A stretch of 10,951 bases of DNA from NCBI GenBank assembly GCA_031394045.1, contig JANMWN010000088.1:1-10951 (forward strand). The letters run 5' to 3'. Position 1 is the first letter of the stretch. Every line of letters begins with the position of its first letter. A program made the translations under genes and the position numbers. A model generated the notes under the pieces. That model did no database searches. It saw nothing but the letters and a program-made list of their open reading frames with translations, and was not told the DNA's origin. Source of the DNA: JANYIP01 sp031394045. Its GTDB lineage: Bacteria; Actinomycetota; Actinomycetes; Prado026. Positions 1 to 5,930 of the stretch are shown here, one piece after another.

Positions 1-1460
1 TCGGCCCGTACGAGGGGTACGCCCGCAACGCCGAGGCGCACACCCGGGTCATGCGCAAGCACGCGGCCGCCAACGACGGCGTGCGTACGTTCGGCTCGTT
101 CGACCAGTCCGTGCACCGCGAGGCCGCGGCTGCGTGGGAGGTCGGGCTGGCCATCGGCGCCAAGAACGGCTGGCGCAACGCGCAGGCGTCCGTGCTCGCC
201 CCCACCGGAACCATCGGCTTCATGATGGACTGCGACACCACCGGCATCGAGCCCGACTTCTCGCTGGTCAAGTTCAAGAAGCTCGTCGGTGGTGGCTCTA
301 TGCAGATCGTCAACCAGACCATCCCCCGGGCGCTGCGCCGGCTCGGCTACGCCGAGGAGACCATCGAGGCGATCGTCGAGCACATCGCCGAGCACGGTCA
401 CGTCATCGAGGCGCCCGGTCTCAAGCGTGAGCACTACGACGTCTTCGACTGCGCCATGGGCGAGCGTTCGATCGCGCCGATGGGGCACGTGCGGATGATG
501 GCGGCCGCGCAGCCGTTCCTGTCCGGTGCCATCTCCAAGACGGTCAACCTGCCCGAGACCGCGTCGGTCGAGGAGATCGAGGACGTCTACCTGCAGGGCT
601 GGAAGCTCGGCCTCAAGGCGCTCGCGGTCTACCGCGACAACTGCAAGGTCGGCCAGCCGCTGTCCGACGCCAAGGCCAAGGGCGCCGACTCGGCCGTCTC
701 TGCCTTGGCGGCCGGGGGAGCGACCGGGCCGGCCGAGACCATCGTCGAGTACCGCCCGACCCGGCGCCGGCTGCCCAAGTCGCGGCAGTCGCGCACCACG
801 TCGTTCACCGTCGGCGGCGCCGAGGGCTACATGACCGCGGGGGCCTACGACGACGGCGGGCTCGGCGAGGTGTTCCTCAAGCTCGGCAAGCAGGGTTCGA
901 CCCTGGCCGGCGTGATGGATGCCTTCTCGATCGCGGTGTCCATCGGCCTGCAGTACGGCGTCCCGCTCGACACGTTCGTCTCGAAGTTCACCAACCTGCG
1001 CTTCGACCCGGCGGGTATGACTGACGACCCGGACGTACGCATGGCGCAGTCGATCATGGACTACATCTTCCGGCGGCTGGCCCTGGACTACATGCCGTTC
1101 GATGAGCGGTCCGACCTTGGGATCCACACCGCGCAGGAGCGGGCTCGGGCGCTCGACACCGGTTCGTACGAAGAGGTCGTCGACCCTGACGAGCTTGAGG
1201 ACGAGCTGGAGACCCGGGCGCAGTCGGCCCCCGTCGCCGCTCCGCACGTCGACGCAGCGGCTGCACCGACCGGCGCCGCCAAGGCCCCGGCCGTCGCTCA
1301 GGCGGCACCGTCAGACGTGCACTCCTCGGCGGAGCTGATGGAGAAGTTCCTCGGCACCGCGGCCGACGCACCGATGTGCTTCACCTGCGGCACCAAGATG
1401 CGGCCCGCCGGCTCCTGCTACGTCTGCGAAGGATGTGGCAGCACCAGCGGCTGCAGCTGA
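1..1460 (+). CDS. nrdJ: Vitamin B12-dependent (class II) ribonucleoside-diphosphate reductase, C-terminal part (5' end outside window)
   Basis: Class II reductase that makes deoxyribonucleotides from ribonucleotides with adenosylcobalamin, without oxygen. The frame is open from base 3, so the gene enters from the left; about 485 residues are visible. Recognisable barrel segments are NAQASVLAPTGTIGFMMD (bases about 177-230), GIEPDFSLVKFKKLVGGG (about 243-296) and GAISKTVNLP (about 526-555). The tail carries an Ala/Pro-rich linker and a Cys-rich zinc-ribbon/redox end, CFTC...CYVC-EGC-GSTSG-C, typical of NrdJ, where the terminal Cys pair re-reduces the active site. A conserved-looking insert before the tail (VGGAEGYMTAGAYDDGG onward) matches the NrdJ C-terminal domain. 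The stop is followed 12 bases later by a strong hairpin, so the transcript probably ends here. No frameshift seen. Family assignment is very secure. Confidence 0.97.
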   Translation, partial: GPYEGYARNAEAHTRVMRKHAAANDGVRTFGSFDQSVHREAAAAWEVGLAIGAKNGWRNAQASVLAPTGTIGFMMDCDTTGIEPDFSLVKFKKLVGGGSMQIVNQTIPRALRRLGYAEETIEAIVEHIAEHGHVIEAPGLKREHYDVFDCAMGERSIAPMGHVRMMAAAQPFLSGAISKTVNLPETASVEEIEDVYLQGWKLGLKALAVYRDNCKVGQPLSDAKAKGADSAVSALAAGGATGPAETIVEYRPTRRRLPKSRQSRTTSFTVGGAEGYMTAGAYDDGGLGEVFLKLGKQGSTLAGVMDAFSIAVSIGLQYGVPLDTFVSKFTNLRFDPAGMTDDPDVRMAQSIMDYIFRRLALDYMPFDERSDLGIHTAQERARALDTGSYEEVVDPDELEDELETRAQSAPVAAPHVDAAAAPTGAAKAPAVAQAAPSDVHSSAELMEKFLGTAADAPMCFTCGTKMRPAGSCYVCEGCGSTSGCS

Positions 1461-1472
1461 CTACCGCCAGAA

Positions 1473-1511
1473 GCCGAACGCCCCGACTCGTAGCGAGTCG
1501 GGACGTTCGGC
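1473..1511 (+). terminator. Long hairpin terminator after nrdJ
   Basis: The arms GCCGAACGCCCCGACTCG (1473-1490) and CGAGTCGGGACGTTCGGC (1494-1511) form an 18-bp stem with one C-A mismatch and a 3-base loop (TAG). There is no T-run after it, as is common for actinobacterial stem-only terminators. It lies between the nrdJ stop and the GTG of the GNAT gene. It could equally act on the minus strand, but no gene approaches from that side. Confidence 0.8.
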
Positions 1512-1546
1512 GTTCATGCCCGGCCGCAGGTGCGAGCATCGAGGGC

Positions 1547-2362
1547 GTGACAGCCGTCGAGATCCCGGCCGAGGTCGCCTTCCAGGCGATCAGTCCGTCG
1601 GCGATCGGCCCGCCACCCCACCCAGACAGCCGGGCAGTGCGGACCATGACCGAGGCCTGGTGCGTCCTGGTCACCTCGGTGCCGGCGCTCACGTTCGTCG
1701 AGCGGGTACGTACGACGCCCGAAGGGGCTGCTGCCGCCGTCGAGGACGTACGCGACGTCCTGCGCGTTCACGGGCGCACCAGCGCCGCCTGGTGCCTCGA
1801 ATCGGTGGGCCAGGCTGACGTGCTGACGGCGCTGCGCGCTCAGGGGCTGGTCGACTACGACCTGCCCATGCTGGAGCCGACGTTCGGGGCCATGGCGCTC
1901 GCGACAGCCCCGTCCGGGACCGGTGGTGCGCACGTCGAGGTACGCCGCGCCGAGACCCTCGAGGAGTACTTTGCGGTCGCGCGGATGGCCTCGGACATCT
2001 TCGGCCTGACGGGCGCCGACCGCGACGGCATGATCGAGTCCATGGGACGGCGGCACCCCATGGAGCGGGACGGGCGCTCGCACATGCGGCAGTACGTCGC
2101 GTTCGTCGGCGGCGAGCTGGTGGGGGAGGCGCAGTCGAGCAAGCTCGATGCCGGCAGCAACCTCTCGGGCAGCTCCGTGCTGCCGGCGGCACGGGGTCAA
2201 GGCGTCTACCGCGCGCTCGTCCAGGCCCGCTGGGACGACGCGGTCGCCCGGGGGCGTCCGGCCCTGACGGTCCAGGCGGGCGCGATGTCGCGGCCGATCC
2301 TGGAACGGCTCGGGTTCGTCACGGTGGCCGAGATGACGGTGCTGCGCGACAGCTTCGAGTGA
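1547..2362 (+). CDS. GNAT-family N-acetyltransferase
   Basis: A 271-residue protein from the GTG at 1547. The acetyl-CoA site is seen in the C-terminal half: YVAFVGGELVGEA (beta strands before motif A, residues 183-195), the pyrophosphate loop RGQGVYRALV (216-225, the R/Q-x-x-G-x-G/A pattern), and ILERLGF (251-257, motif B region). The N-terminal about 110 residues look like a divergent GNAT-like repeat (VRDVLRVHGRTSAAWCLES), as in tandem-GNAT actinobacterial proteins. The substrate cannot be told. The GTG was chosen because it is the first in-frame start after the nrdJ stop and has a purine-rich GAGGG just upstream; an ATG at 1646 is the alternative. The gene is bracketed by nrdJ and a decayed second copy of the nrdJ tail, so it may have come in with, or been trapped by, a rearrangement. 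Confidence 0.88.
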   Translation: MTAVEIPAEVAFQAISPSAIGPPPHPDSRAVRTMTEAWCVLVTSVPALTFVERVRTTPEGAAAAVEDVRDVLRVHGRTSAAWCLESVGQADVLTALRAQGLVDYDLPMLEPTFGAMALATAPSGTGGAHVEVRRAETLEEYFAVARMASDIFGLTGADRDGMIESMGRRHPMERDGRSHMRQYVAFVGGELVGEAQSSKLDAGSNLSGSSVLPAARGQGVYRALVQARWDDAVARGRPALTVQAGAMSRPILERLGFVTVAEMTVLRDSFE

Positions 2363-2368
2363 GGAGCC

Positions 2369-2421
2369 CGCGGCCGACGCACCCATGTGCTTCACCTGCC
2401 GCACCAACTTGCTGCCCACGG
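2369..2421 (+). pseudogene. Decayed partial copy of the nrdJ 3' end
   Basis: Bases 2369-2421 align without gaps to nrdJ bases 1358-1410, with 46 of 53 identical by hand count and the first 13 identical. The offset is 1011 bases, a multiple of three. The copy still reads AADAPMCFTCRTNLLPTG against AADAPMCFTCGTKMRPAG in nrdJ. Similarity stops on both sides: the second Cys cluster is missing, and no reductase sequence precedes it, because the GNAT stop lies only seven bases upstream. It is a fossil, not a gene. Together the two copies form imperfect direct repeats around the GNAT gene. Confidence 0.85.
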
Positions 2422-2448
2422 GTGGGCGCGATTCCTCCTTTGAAATAG

Positions 2449-2476
2449 TTGACATAAGACTCTTATCCACTATGGT
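2449..2476 (+). promoter_or_regulatory. Promoter of the mobile mystery A/B operon
   Basis: A consensus -35 box TTGACA (2449-2454) is followed after 16 bases by TATGGT (2471-2476), a fair -10. It lies in an AT-rich patch (about 2431-2510) that stands out from the GC-rich surroundings. It sits 55 bases upstream of the start of the regulator gene. The near-perfect -35 is unusual for this base composition and suggests the cassette carries its own promoter. Confidence 0.65.
2454..2466. promoter_or_regulatory. Operator-like palindrome in the mobile mystery A/B promoter
   Basis: ATAAGA-C-TCTTAT is a perfect 6+1+6 inverted repeat. It begins at the last base of the -35 box and fills most of the spacer, where a bound repressor would block RNA polymerase. 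The HTH protein encoded just downstream is the obvious candidate to bind it, giving autoregulation as in toxin-antitoxin operons. Binding is an inference. Confidence 0.6.
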
Positions 2477-2519
2477 AATCGTGGCAATCGGGTTTCTTGC
2501 CTACACTGCAGTACTGGAT

Positions 2520-2524
2520 GGAGG
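2520..2524 (+). promoter_or_regulatory. Ribosome binding site deciding the start at 2532
   Basis: GGAGG lies seven bases before the ATG at 2532. It fixes this start over the in-frame ATGs at 2385 (inside the nrdJ remnant, upstream of the promoter) and 2472 (overlapping the -10 box). Confidence 0.75.
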
Positions 2525-2531
2525 CCCTGAG

Positions 2532-3014
2532 ATGGCAAGGCCACTAGGAGGCGCGGCCGCGCGGCAGCGGGCGCGCCATGCGCTCGACCGTCGCATGCCA
2601 GAACTTCATGACCTGCCTCGCGACACCGCAACACCGCGTGGTGGCTGGGTGCGCGCCATCCGAGAGGCGCTGGGCATGTCGGCCGCTGATCTGGGTCAGC
2701 GGATGGGAGTGGCCGAGACCAGCGTGCTGAGCCTGGAACGCAACGAGGTCACCCATCACGCCCGGCTGGACACCTTGGAGCGCGCGGCCAACGCACTGGA
2801 CTGCGATTTGATCTACGCACTCGTCCCGCGGCGCCCGCTCGAGCAGATGGTTGACGAGCGCGCCCGGGCCCTGGCGGCCGACCTGCTGGGTTCCGTCGGG
2901 CACTCGATGGCACTGGAAGGGCAGCAGGTTGCCCCGTCCGTGGCCAAGGCCCAGCTCCTCGACCGCGCGCTGCGCCTACGCGACGAGCCCGGGCTGTGGC
3001 GCGATGGGCGGTGA
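2532..3014 (+). CDS. Mobile mystery protein A: HTH (Xre-like) regulator, partner of a Fic protein
   Basis: A 160-residue protein. Residues about 39-98 form an Xre/Cro-type helix-turn-helix: WVRAIREALGMSAADLGQRM, then GVAETSVLSLERNE, then LDTLERAANALDCDLIYALVP, the layout of the 'mobile mystery protein A' family (TIGR02612). That family is known to occur next to a Fic-family 'protein B', often on plasmids or other mobile DNA. The N-terminus is basic, and the C-terminal helix (about 103-160) may be the partner-binding part. The last 11 bases overlap the Fic gene, so translation is probably coupled. It likely represses its own promoter through the palindrome at 2454-2466 and may restrain the Fic protein; both are inferences. 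The first clear gene right of the nrdJ scar. Confidence 0.88.
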   Translation: MARPLGGAAARQRARHALDRRMPELHDLPRDTATPRGGWVRAIREALGMSAADLGQRMGVAETSVLSLERNEVTHHARLDTLERAANALDCDLIYALVPRRPLEQMVDERARALAADLLGSVGHSMALEGQQVAPSVAKAQLLDRALRLRDEPGLWRDGR

Positions 3015-3618
3015 ACGTAGTCAGCAGTGGGACACCGAAGAGCCAGCCGGCGTTACACCGCTGGTCCCCGACGAGGTCGACGGACTCATCCCGTCTTGGA
3101 TCGCGACGCGGGCCGAGCTCAACGAGGCGGAGCAGCAGAACATCCTGGATGCGCTGAGCCGACGCCGCTGGCGGAGCCGCTCGACCGAGCAGGTACTGGA
3201 CGACCTGACCGCGCGGTCCCTGCACAGGGACATGTTCGGTGACGTCTGGACGTGGGCCGGGCGCTACCGCACCACCGAACGCAACATCGGCGTCGACCCG
3301 CGCACCATCGCGGTCTGCGTGCGGGACCTGATGGAGGATGCGAAGCTCTGGATCGCAGGCACCAGCTCCAGACCGGTCGACGAGGCTGCCACCGCGTTTC
3401 ACCACCGCCTCGTGCAGATTCATCCGTTTCCGAATGGGAACGGCCGTCACGCCCGTGCCATGACAGACCTGCTGCTGCGTTCCCTGGAAGCGGAGCCATT
3501 CACCTGGGGCAGACGCAGCCAGACCTCGTCGGCCACGACCCGAGCGAGCTACCTCGCCGGGCTACGCGCGGCAGACGGCGGTGATCTAGCCGCGTTGGAG
3601 GCGTTCGTACGCACGTGA
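3004..3618 (+). CDS. Mobile mystery protein B: Fic/DOC-family protein
   Basis: A 204-residue Fic-fold protein. The N-terminal VTPLVPDEVDGLIPSWIATR and ELNEAEQQNI segments, MFGDVWTWAGRYRTTERNIG (residues 77-96, with the beta-hairpin 'flap'), and the catalytic loop HPFPNGNGRHAR (140-151) match the 'mobile mystery protein B' family (TIGR02613). Fic proteins usually transfer AMP or another phosphate-containing group to a target hydroxyl. Here the loop has Asn where classical AMP-transferring Fic enzymes have Asp/Glu for the metal; as far as I recall this is usual in the B family, so the reaction is uncertain. I see no clear inhibitory (S/T)xxxE(G/N) motif in this protein or its partner. ATG 3004 overlaps the end of the regulator gene by 11 bases. 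The gene ends 22 bases from the convergent helicase gene, with no hairpin between. Confidence 0.9.
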   Translation: MGGERSQQWDTEEPAGVTPLVPDEVDGLIPSWIATRAELNEAEQQNILDALSRRRWRSRSTEQVLDDLTARSLHRDMFGDVWTWAGRYRTTERNIGVDPRTIAVCVRDLMEDAKLWIAGTSSRPVDEAATAFHHRLVQIHPFPNGNGRHARAMTDLLLRSLEAEPFTWGRRSQTSSATTRASYLAGLRAADGGDLAALEAFVRT

Positions 3619-3640
3619 CGATGGGATGCCCAGAGCGGCT

Positions 3641-5515
3641 TCAGACGCGAGACCGGGCAGCGGCGATCAGACTGTGCAGAGCTTCGCGGAGGGCGGGGTC
3701 TGCGGCGTAGACGATCGTGCCTGCCATACCCCGTGTGAGCAGCACCTTGTAGACGTTGCGCGCGTGCAGGTCGAACTCGGCGGCGGTCTTACCCCGGAAG
3801 GCCGGATCGCGGGTCGCTGTCCGGTCCGTGACGAGTCGACCATCACGCCAGAGCAGGTCAGGTCCGAGAATGACGCCGTTCCAGTCGTACTCGAATCCCT
3901 GCGCGGTATAGATACAGCCGACCTGGCCGAAGCCCGCGGGATCGGTGGCCCAGAGCGAAGCGGCGGGGGCACCACCGACGGCCCGCTCGCCTTTGACGTT
4001 CCACGGCCGTGACCAGGCGCCGATCTGTACGTCGTCGACGAGGCCGCCGTCCGGTCGCGGGTCGCTCCATGGCCAGCAGAAGCCGGCCGTCATCCTGGCG
4101 CCGAACCCCTGGAGAGAGCGCGACTCGAGCGCGGCCTCCAGCTCGCCGGGGGAGTCGACGACCTGGAGCGCGAAACGCTCGTCGCCGTCCCATCGGGTCG
4201 GCTCGCCTGCTGAGAGGCCAAGCAGGCGCAGGACCCACTCTTCGTACGCCCGAGAGCCGCCACACCTGAACTGACCGTCGAGGTCGATCTGGACCACCTC
4301 AAGCCCGGCCCGGGTGGCGGCATCCTGGACGACCGGGCCAGACCCGAGCTCACCGGGACGCACGACCTGGTGCTCGTCGAGAAGGAAGACCGGCACGCGA
4401 GCGGCTGCGATCAGCTCCTCGACCTGGGATCTACCGGTTCGCTGGGCGGCTCTGGTGAAGCGGTTGGCGCTGGTCTCGCGGATGCGGTGCGCCTCGTCAC
4501 AGATCAGTACCTCAAGGCCGTTCGGCTCGGCACTGATGAACTGGTTGAAGTAGGTGAACAGCGACTTGACCTCACCCTTGCGGTGCCCAGCCACGCGCCG
4601 CATGGTCTCGGTGAACGACTTCGAACCGGTCGCATGCAGCGCTGGGATCCCACGCCGATAGAGCTCGCCGAGGAGCGAGAGCGCGATGACGCTCTTGCCG
4701 CTGCCCGGCCCGCCACGAACGACCACCACGGTCTTGCGATCCGAGCACTTGGCACGCTCGACCGCCTGCAGCACCGATGCATAAGCCACTCGCTGCTCGT
4801 CCAGCAGGACGAACTGCTCGCGGTCCCTCACCTCGTCGGCGGCCACGGCCATGAGCTGACGGCTCGGCGCGATCGCCGATCCGAGCAGGACGTCCATGGC
4901 TTCGGCTCCTGGGGCGTCGGCCAGTCGTGAGCGAAGGAAGTCCAGCCAGGCCCCACGCGTACCGCCGGTGAACAAGCGGCTGCGTTCGGTCTCGGGGAGG
5001 CCGCGAAGTCCGGCAACGCCCATCTCGGTGGCGTTGTGGAGGTAGGCCGCGCCCGCCACAGCGTCGGTCGTGTGCTCAAGAGCGCGGACGAAGTTGAGCG
5101 CGTACGCGCAATAGCCAGCGACCTGAGCGCCAGGGTGGAGCACGGGACGCCGACCGTACGCATCGATGTGGACGAGGTCGTCCGAGTCCTCGACCGGCTC
5201 CGCCTGGGTCCACTGCTTGAGCTCGACGAAGACGTAGGAGCTGCTGCCTGTCCGCGGATGTACGCCGGCCAGCACGACGTCGACCCGCTTGCTGGTCAGC
5301 GGGAGCTGGTACTCCACGGCGACCTCGACCTGGTCGAGCCCGGCATCGAGCAAGTCGCGGGCCAGCACGGGGAGGCTCTTCTCCCAGGCGCGGATCTCCG
5401 AAGGGCTGGTACGCCGGCCCTGCCTGATGGCGAACTCGCCGGCGAGCCGCACACTCAGGGTCCCCTCGAGGACAGCGCTCTGCAGGCCCACGACCGAGCC
5501 CCGGAACAGCGGCAA
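3641..5515 (-). CDS. PD-(D/E)XK nuclease-like plus Schlafen group 3-like (DUF2075) helicase
   Basis: A 624-residue two-part protein. Residues about 60-105 look like a PD-(D/E)XK nuclease core: E68 in VEYQLP, D79 in KRVDVVLAG, and VFVELKQW with E98-x-K100. The helicase part has Walker A GGPGSGKS (268-275), Walker B VLICDEAH (336-343), motif III-like LLDEHQVVRPGE (378-389), GQFRCGG (414-420), YTAQGFEYDW (536-545) and VLLTRGM (591-597) with the arginine finger. This is the DUF2075/SLFN-g3_helicase family (PF09848), an SF1-type helicase fold. All key residues are intact. The start is a TTG with GGGAG five bases upstream; no in-frame ATG or GTG lies just before it, and a GTG at codon 9 is the alternative. 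It stands alone on the minus strand among plus-strand toxin-antitoxin-like genes. Nucleic-acid degradation in defence is plausible but inferred. Confidence 0.88.
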   Translation of the reverse strand: MPLFRGSVVGLQSAVLEGTLSVRLAGEFAIRQGRRTSPSEIRAWEKSLPVLARDLLDAGLDQVEVAVEYQLPLTSKRVDVVLAGVHPRTGSSSYVFVELKQWTQAEPVEDSDDLVHIDAYGRRPVLHPGAQVAGYCAYALNFVRALEHTTDAVAGAAYLHNATEMGVAGLRGLPETERSRLFTGGTRGAWLDFLRSRLADAPGAEAMDVLLGSAIAPSRQLMAVAADEVRDREQFVLLDEQRVAYASVLQAVERAKCSDRKTVVVVRGGPGSGKSVIALSLLGELYRRGIPALHATGSKSFTETMRRVAGHRKGEVKSLFTYFNQFISAEPNGLEVLICDEAHRIRETSANRFTRAAQRTGRSQVEELIAAARVPVFLLDEHQVVRPGELGSGPVVQDAATRAGLEVVQIDLDGQFRCGGSRAYEEWVLRLLGLSAGEPTRWDGDERFALQVVDSPGELEAALESRSLQGFGARMTAGFCWPWSDPRPDGGLVDDVQIGAWSRPWNVKGERAVGGAPAASLWATDPAGFGQVGCIYTAQGFEYDWNGVILGPDLLWRDGRLVTDRTATRDPAFRGKTAAEFDLHARNVYKVLLTRGMAGTIVYAADPALREALHSLIAAARSRV

Positions 5516-5590
5516 CCCGACTCCCGCGCAGCACGAAGATCCGTGCGGGTGGGGAGCTGTCCGGCACGCGCCTGCTGCGTGTCGCGGAAG

Positions 5591-5716
5591 TCCGTCGGGC
5601 CGCCTACCGAGACGAGACTAGCGGCGGCGTACAAGGACATCGATCAGGTGATGGCCAATCAGGCGGACCTGGTCGAGGTGGTGGCTCGCCTCCCTCGGGT
5701 GATGGTGGTCAAGGGC
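5591..5716 (+). pseudogene. rtcB: C-terminal remnant of an RtcB RNA ligase, frameshifted
   Basis: The frame from 5630 reads YKDIDQVMANQADLVEVV, then ARLPRVMVVKG, ending at 5716. This is the signature C-terminal end of RtcB (tRNA/RNA-splicing ligase), which normally stops right after Lys-Gly. Upstream similarity (YRDETS, about 5603-5620) continues in another frame, so one extra base lies near 5620-5627. At the 3' end one extra T at 5717 hides a TAA (5718-5720) that would otherwise follow Lys-Gly directly. The catalytic His and Cys regions and the whole body of the about 400-480-residue enzyme are missing: the helicase gene begins 75 bases to the left on the other strand. It is a fossil of an RNA-repair gene truncated when the neighbouring gene arrived or by deletion. 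The limit at 5591 is approximate; 5630-5716 is the firm part. Confidence 0.8.
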
Positions 5717-5726
5717 TTAACGGTCC

Positions 5727-5788
5727 GGCGAGTCGGAGGCGCGCGGCCTACGAAGCCAGAGGTCCAGGTTGAAGTCCTGGCGGGGGGA
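5727..5788 (+). pseudogene. tRNA-like remnant (degenerate)
   Basis: Three tRNA-like parts occur in the right order and almost the right spacing. GCGAGTCGGAGGCGCG (5728-5743) resembles the common D-arm GCGCAGTCGGTAGCGCG. CTACGAA (5748-5754) is a possible anticodon loop (ACG) with three flanking pairs. CCAGG-TTGAAGT-CCTGG (5764-5780) is a perfect 5-bp stem with a 7-base loop close to the T-loop TTCAAGT. The acceptor stem cannot be formed: CGGGGGG (5781-5787) finds no partner upstream. So it is not a working tRNA. It may be a decayed tRNA, an attachment-site remnant, or a tRNA-like RNA of the lost rtcB locus, or chance. Confidence 0.3.
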
Positions 5789-5796
5789 CTTCCCTC

Positions 5797-5844
5797 TCGT
5801 GTCAGACACAGACGAGGCCAGGACCGTGGCTCGGTCTGACACGA
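5797..5844. repeat. 11-bp perfect inverted repeat with 26-base loop
   Basis: TCGTGTCAGAC (5797-5807) and GTCTGACACGA (5834-5844) are exact reverse complements. The left arm overlaps a smaller palindrome TGTC-A-GACA. It lies between the tRNA-like remnant and the AbrB/RelE pair. It could be the terminator of the lost rtcB unit, an operator, or an excision/attachment scar. Confidence 0.6.
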
Positions 5845-5866
5845 ACGGGTAGGACGGGTAGCACTC

Positions 5867-5894
5867 GCCGTGAGGCACTCTGCAGCCTCACGGC
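5867..5894. repeat. 10-bp perfect inverted repeat with 8-base loop
   Basis: GCCGTGAGGC (5867-5876) and GCCTCACGGC (5885-5894) are exact reverse complements. The hairpin ends directly at the TTGACT box of the putative antitoxin promoter. No T-run follows. A role as an operator for the AbrB-type protein, or as a stop for upstream transcription, is inferred. Confidence 0.6.
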
Positions 5895-5930
5895 TTGACT
5901 GCATTGCAGCAATACCGCACCATCGCACGT
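5895..5930 (+). promoter_or_regulatory. Putative leaderless promoter and operator of the AbrB/RelE pair
   Basis: TTGACT (5895-5900) resembles a -35 box. A weak CACCAT (5918-5923) follows at 17 bases and would place the transcript start at or next to the ATG at 5931, which lacks a ribosome binding site. The spacer contains the palindrome ATTGC-A-GCAAT (5903-5913), a candidate operator. The -10 match is poor, so this is tentative. Confidence 0.4.

Larger units (their letters stand above)
5516..5930. other. Gene-poor junction with decayed genes and inverted repeats
   Basis: 415 bases separate the TTG of the minus-strand helicase gene from the ATG of the AbrB-type gene. I see no intact coding region. 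The stretch holds an rtcB tail remnant (to 5716), a tRNA-like remnant (about 5727-5788), two long perfect inverted repeats (5797-5844 and 5867-5894) and a short palindrome (5903-5913). It must also contain the promoters of the divergent genes; only the rightward one is suggested by sequence. Confidence 0.7.

Noticed and set aside
1376..1546. Longer GNAT reading frame starting inside nrdJ
   Set aside because: It overlaps the conserved nrdJ tail and the terminator hairpin and encodes Arg-rich out-of-frame sequence.
2385..2531. Upstream extension of the mobile mystery A gene from ATG 2385 or ATG 2472
   Set aside because: 2385 is inside the nrdJ remnant and upstream of the promoter; 2472 overlaps the -10 box and would add an unlikely hydrophobic leader. 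ATG 2532 has a good GGAGG.
5036..5590. Plus-strand open frame opposite the helicase gene, continuous with the rtcB tail
   Set aside because: This part is the antisense shadow of the well-supported nuclease-helicase gene. Only the portion after about 5591 resembles RtcB.
5727..5788. Functional tRNA gene
   Set aside because: No acceptor stem, short D-arm and variable loop, and mismatches in the anticodon stem. Kept only as a possible remnant.
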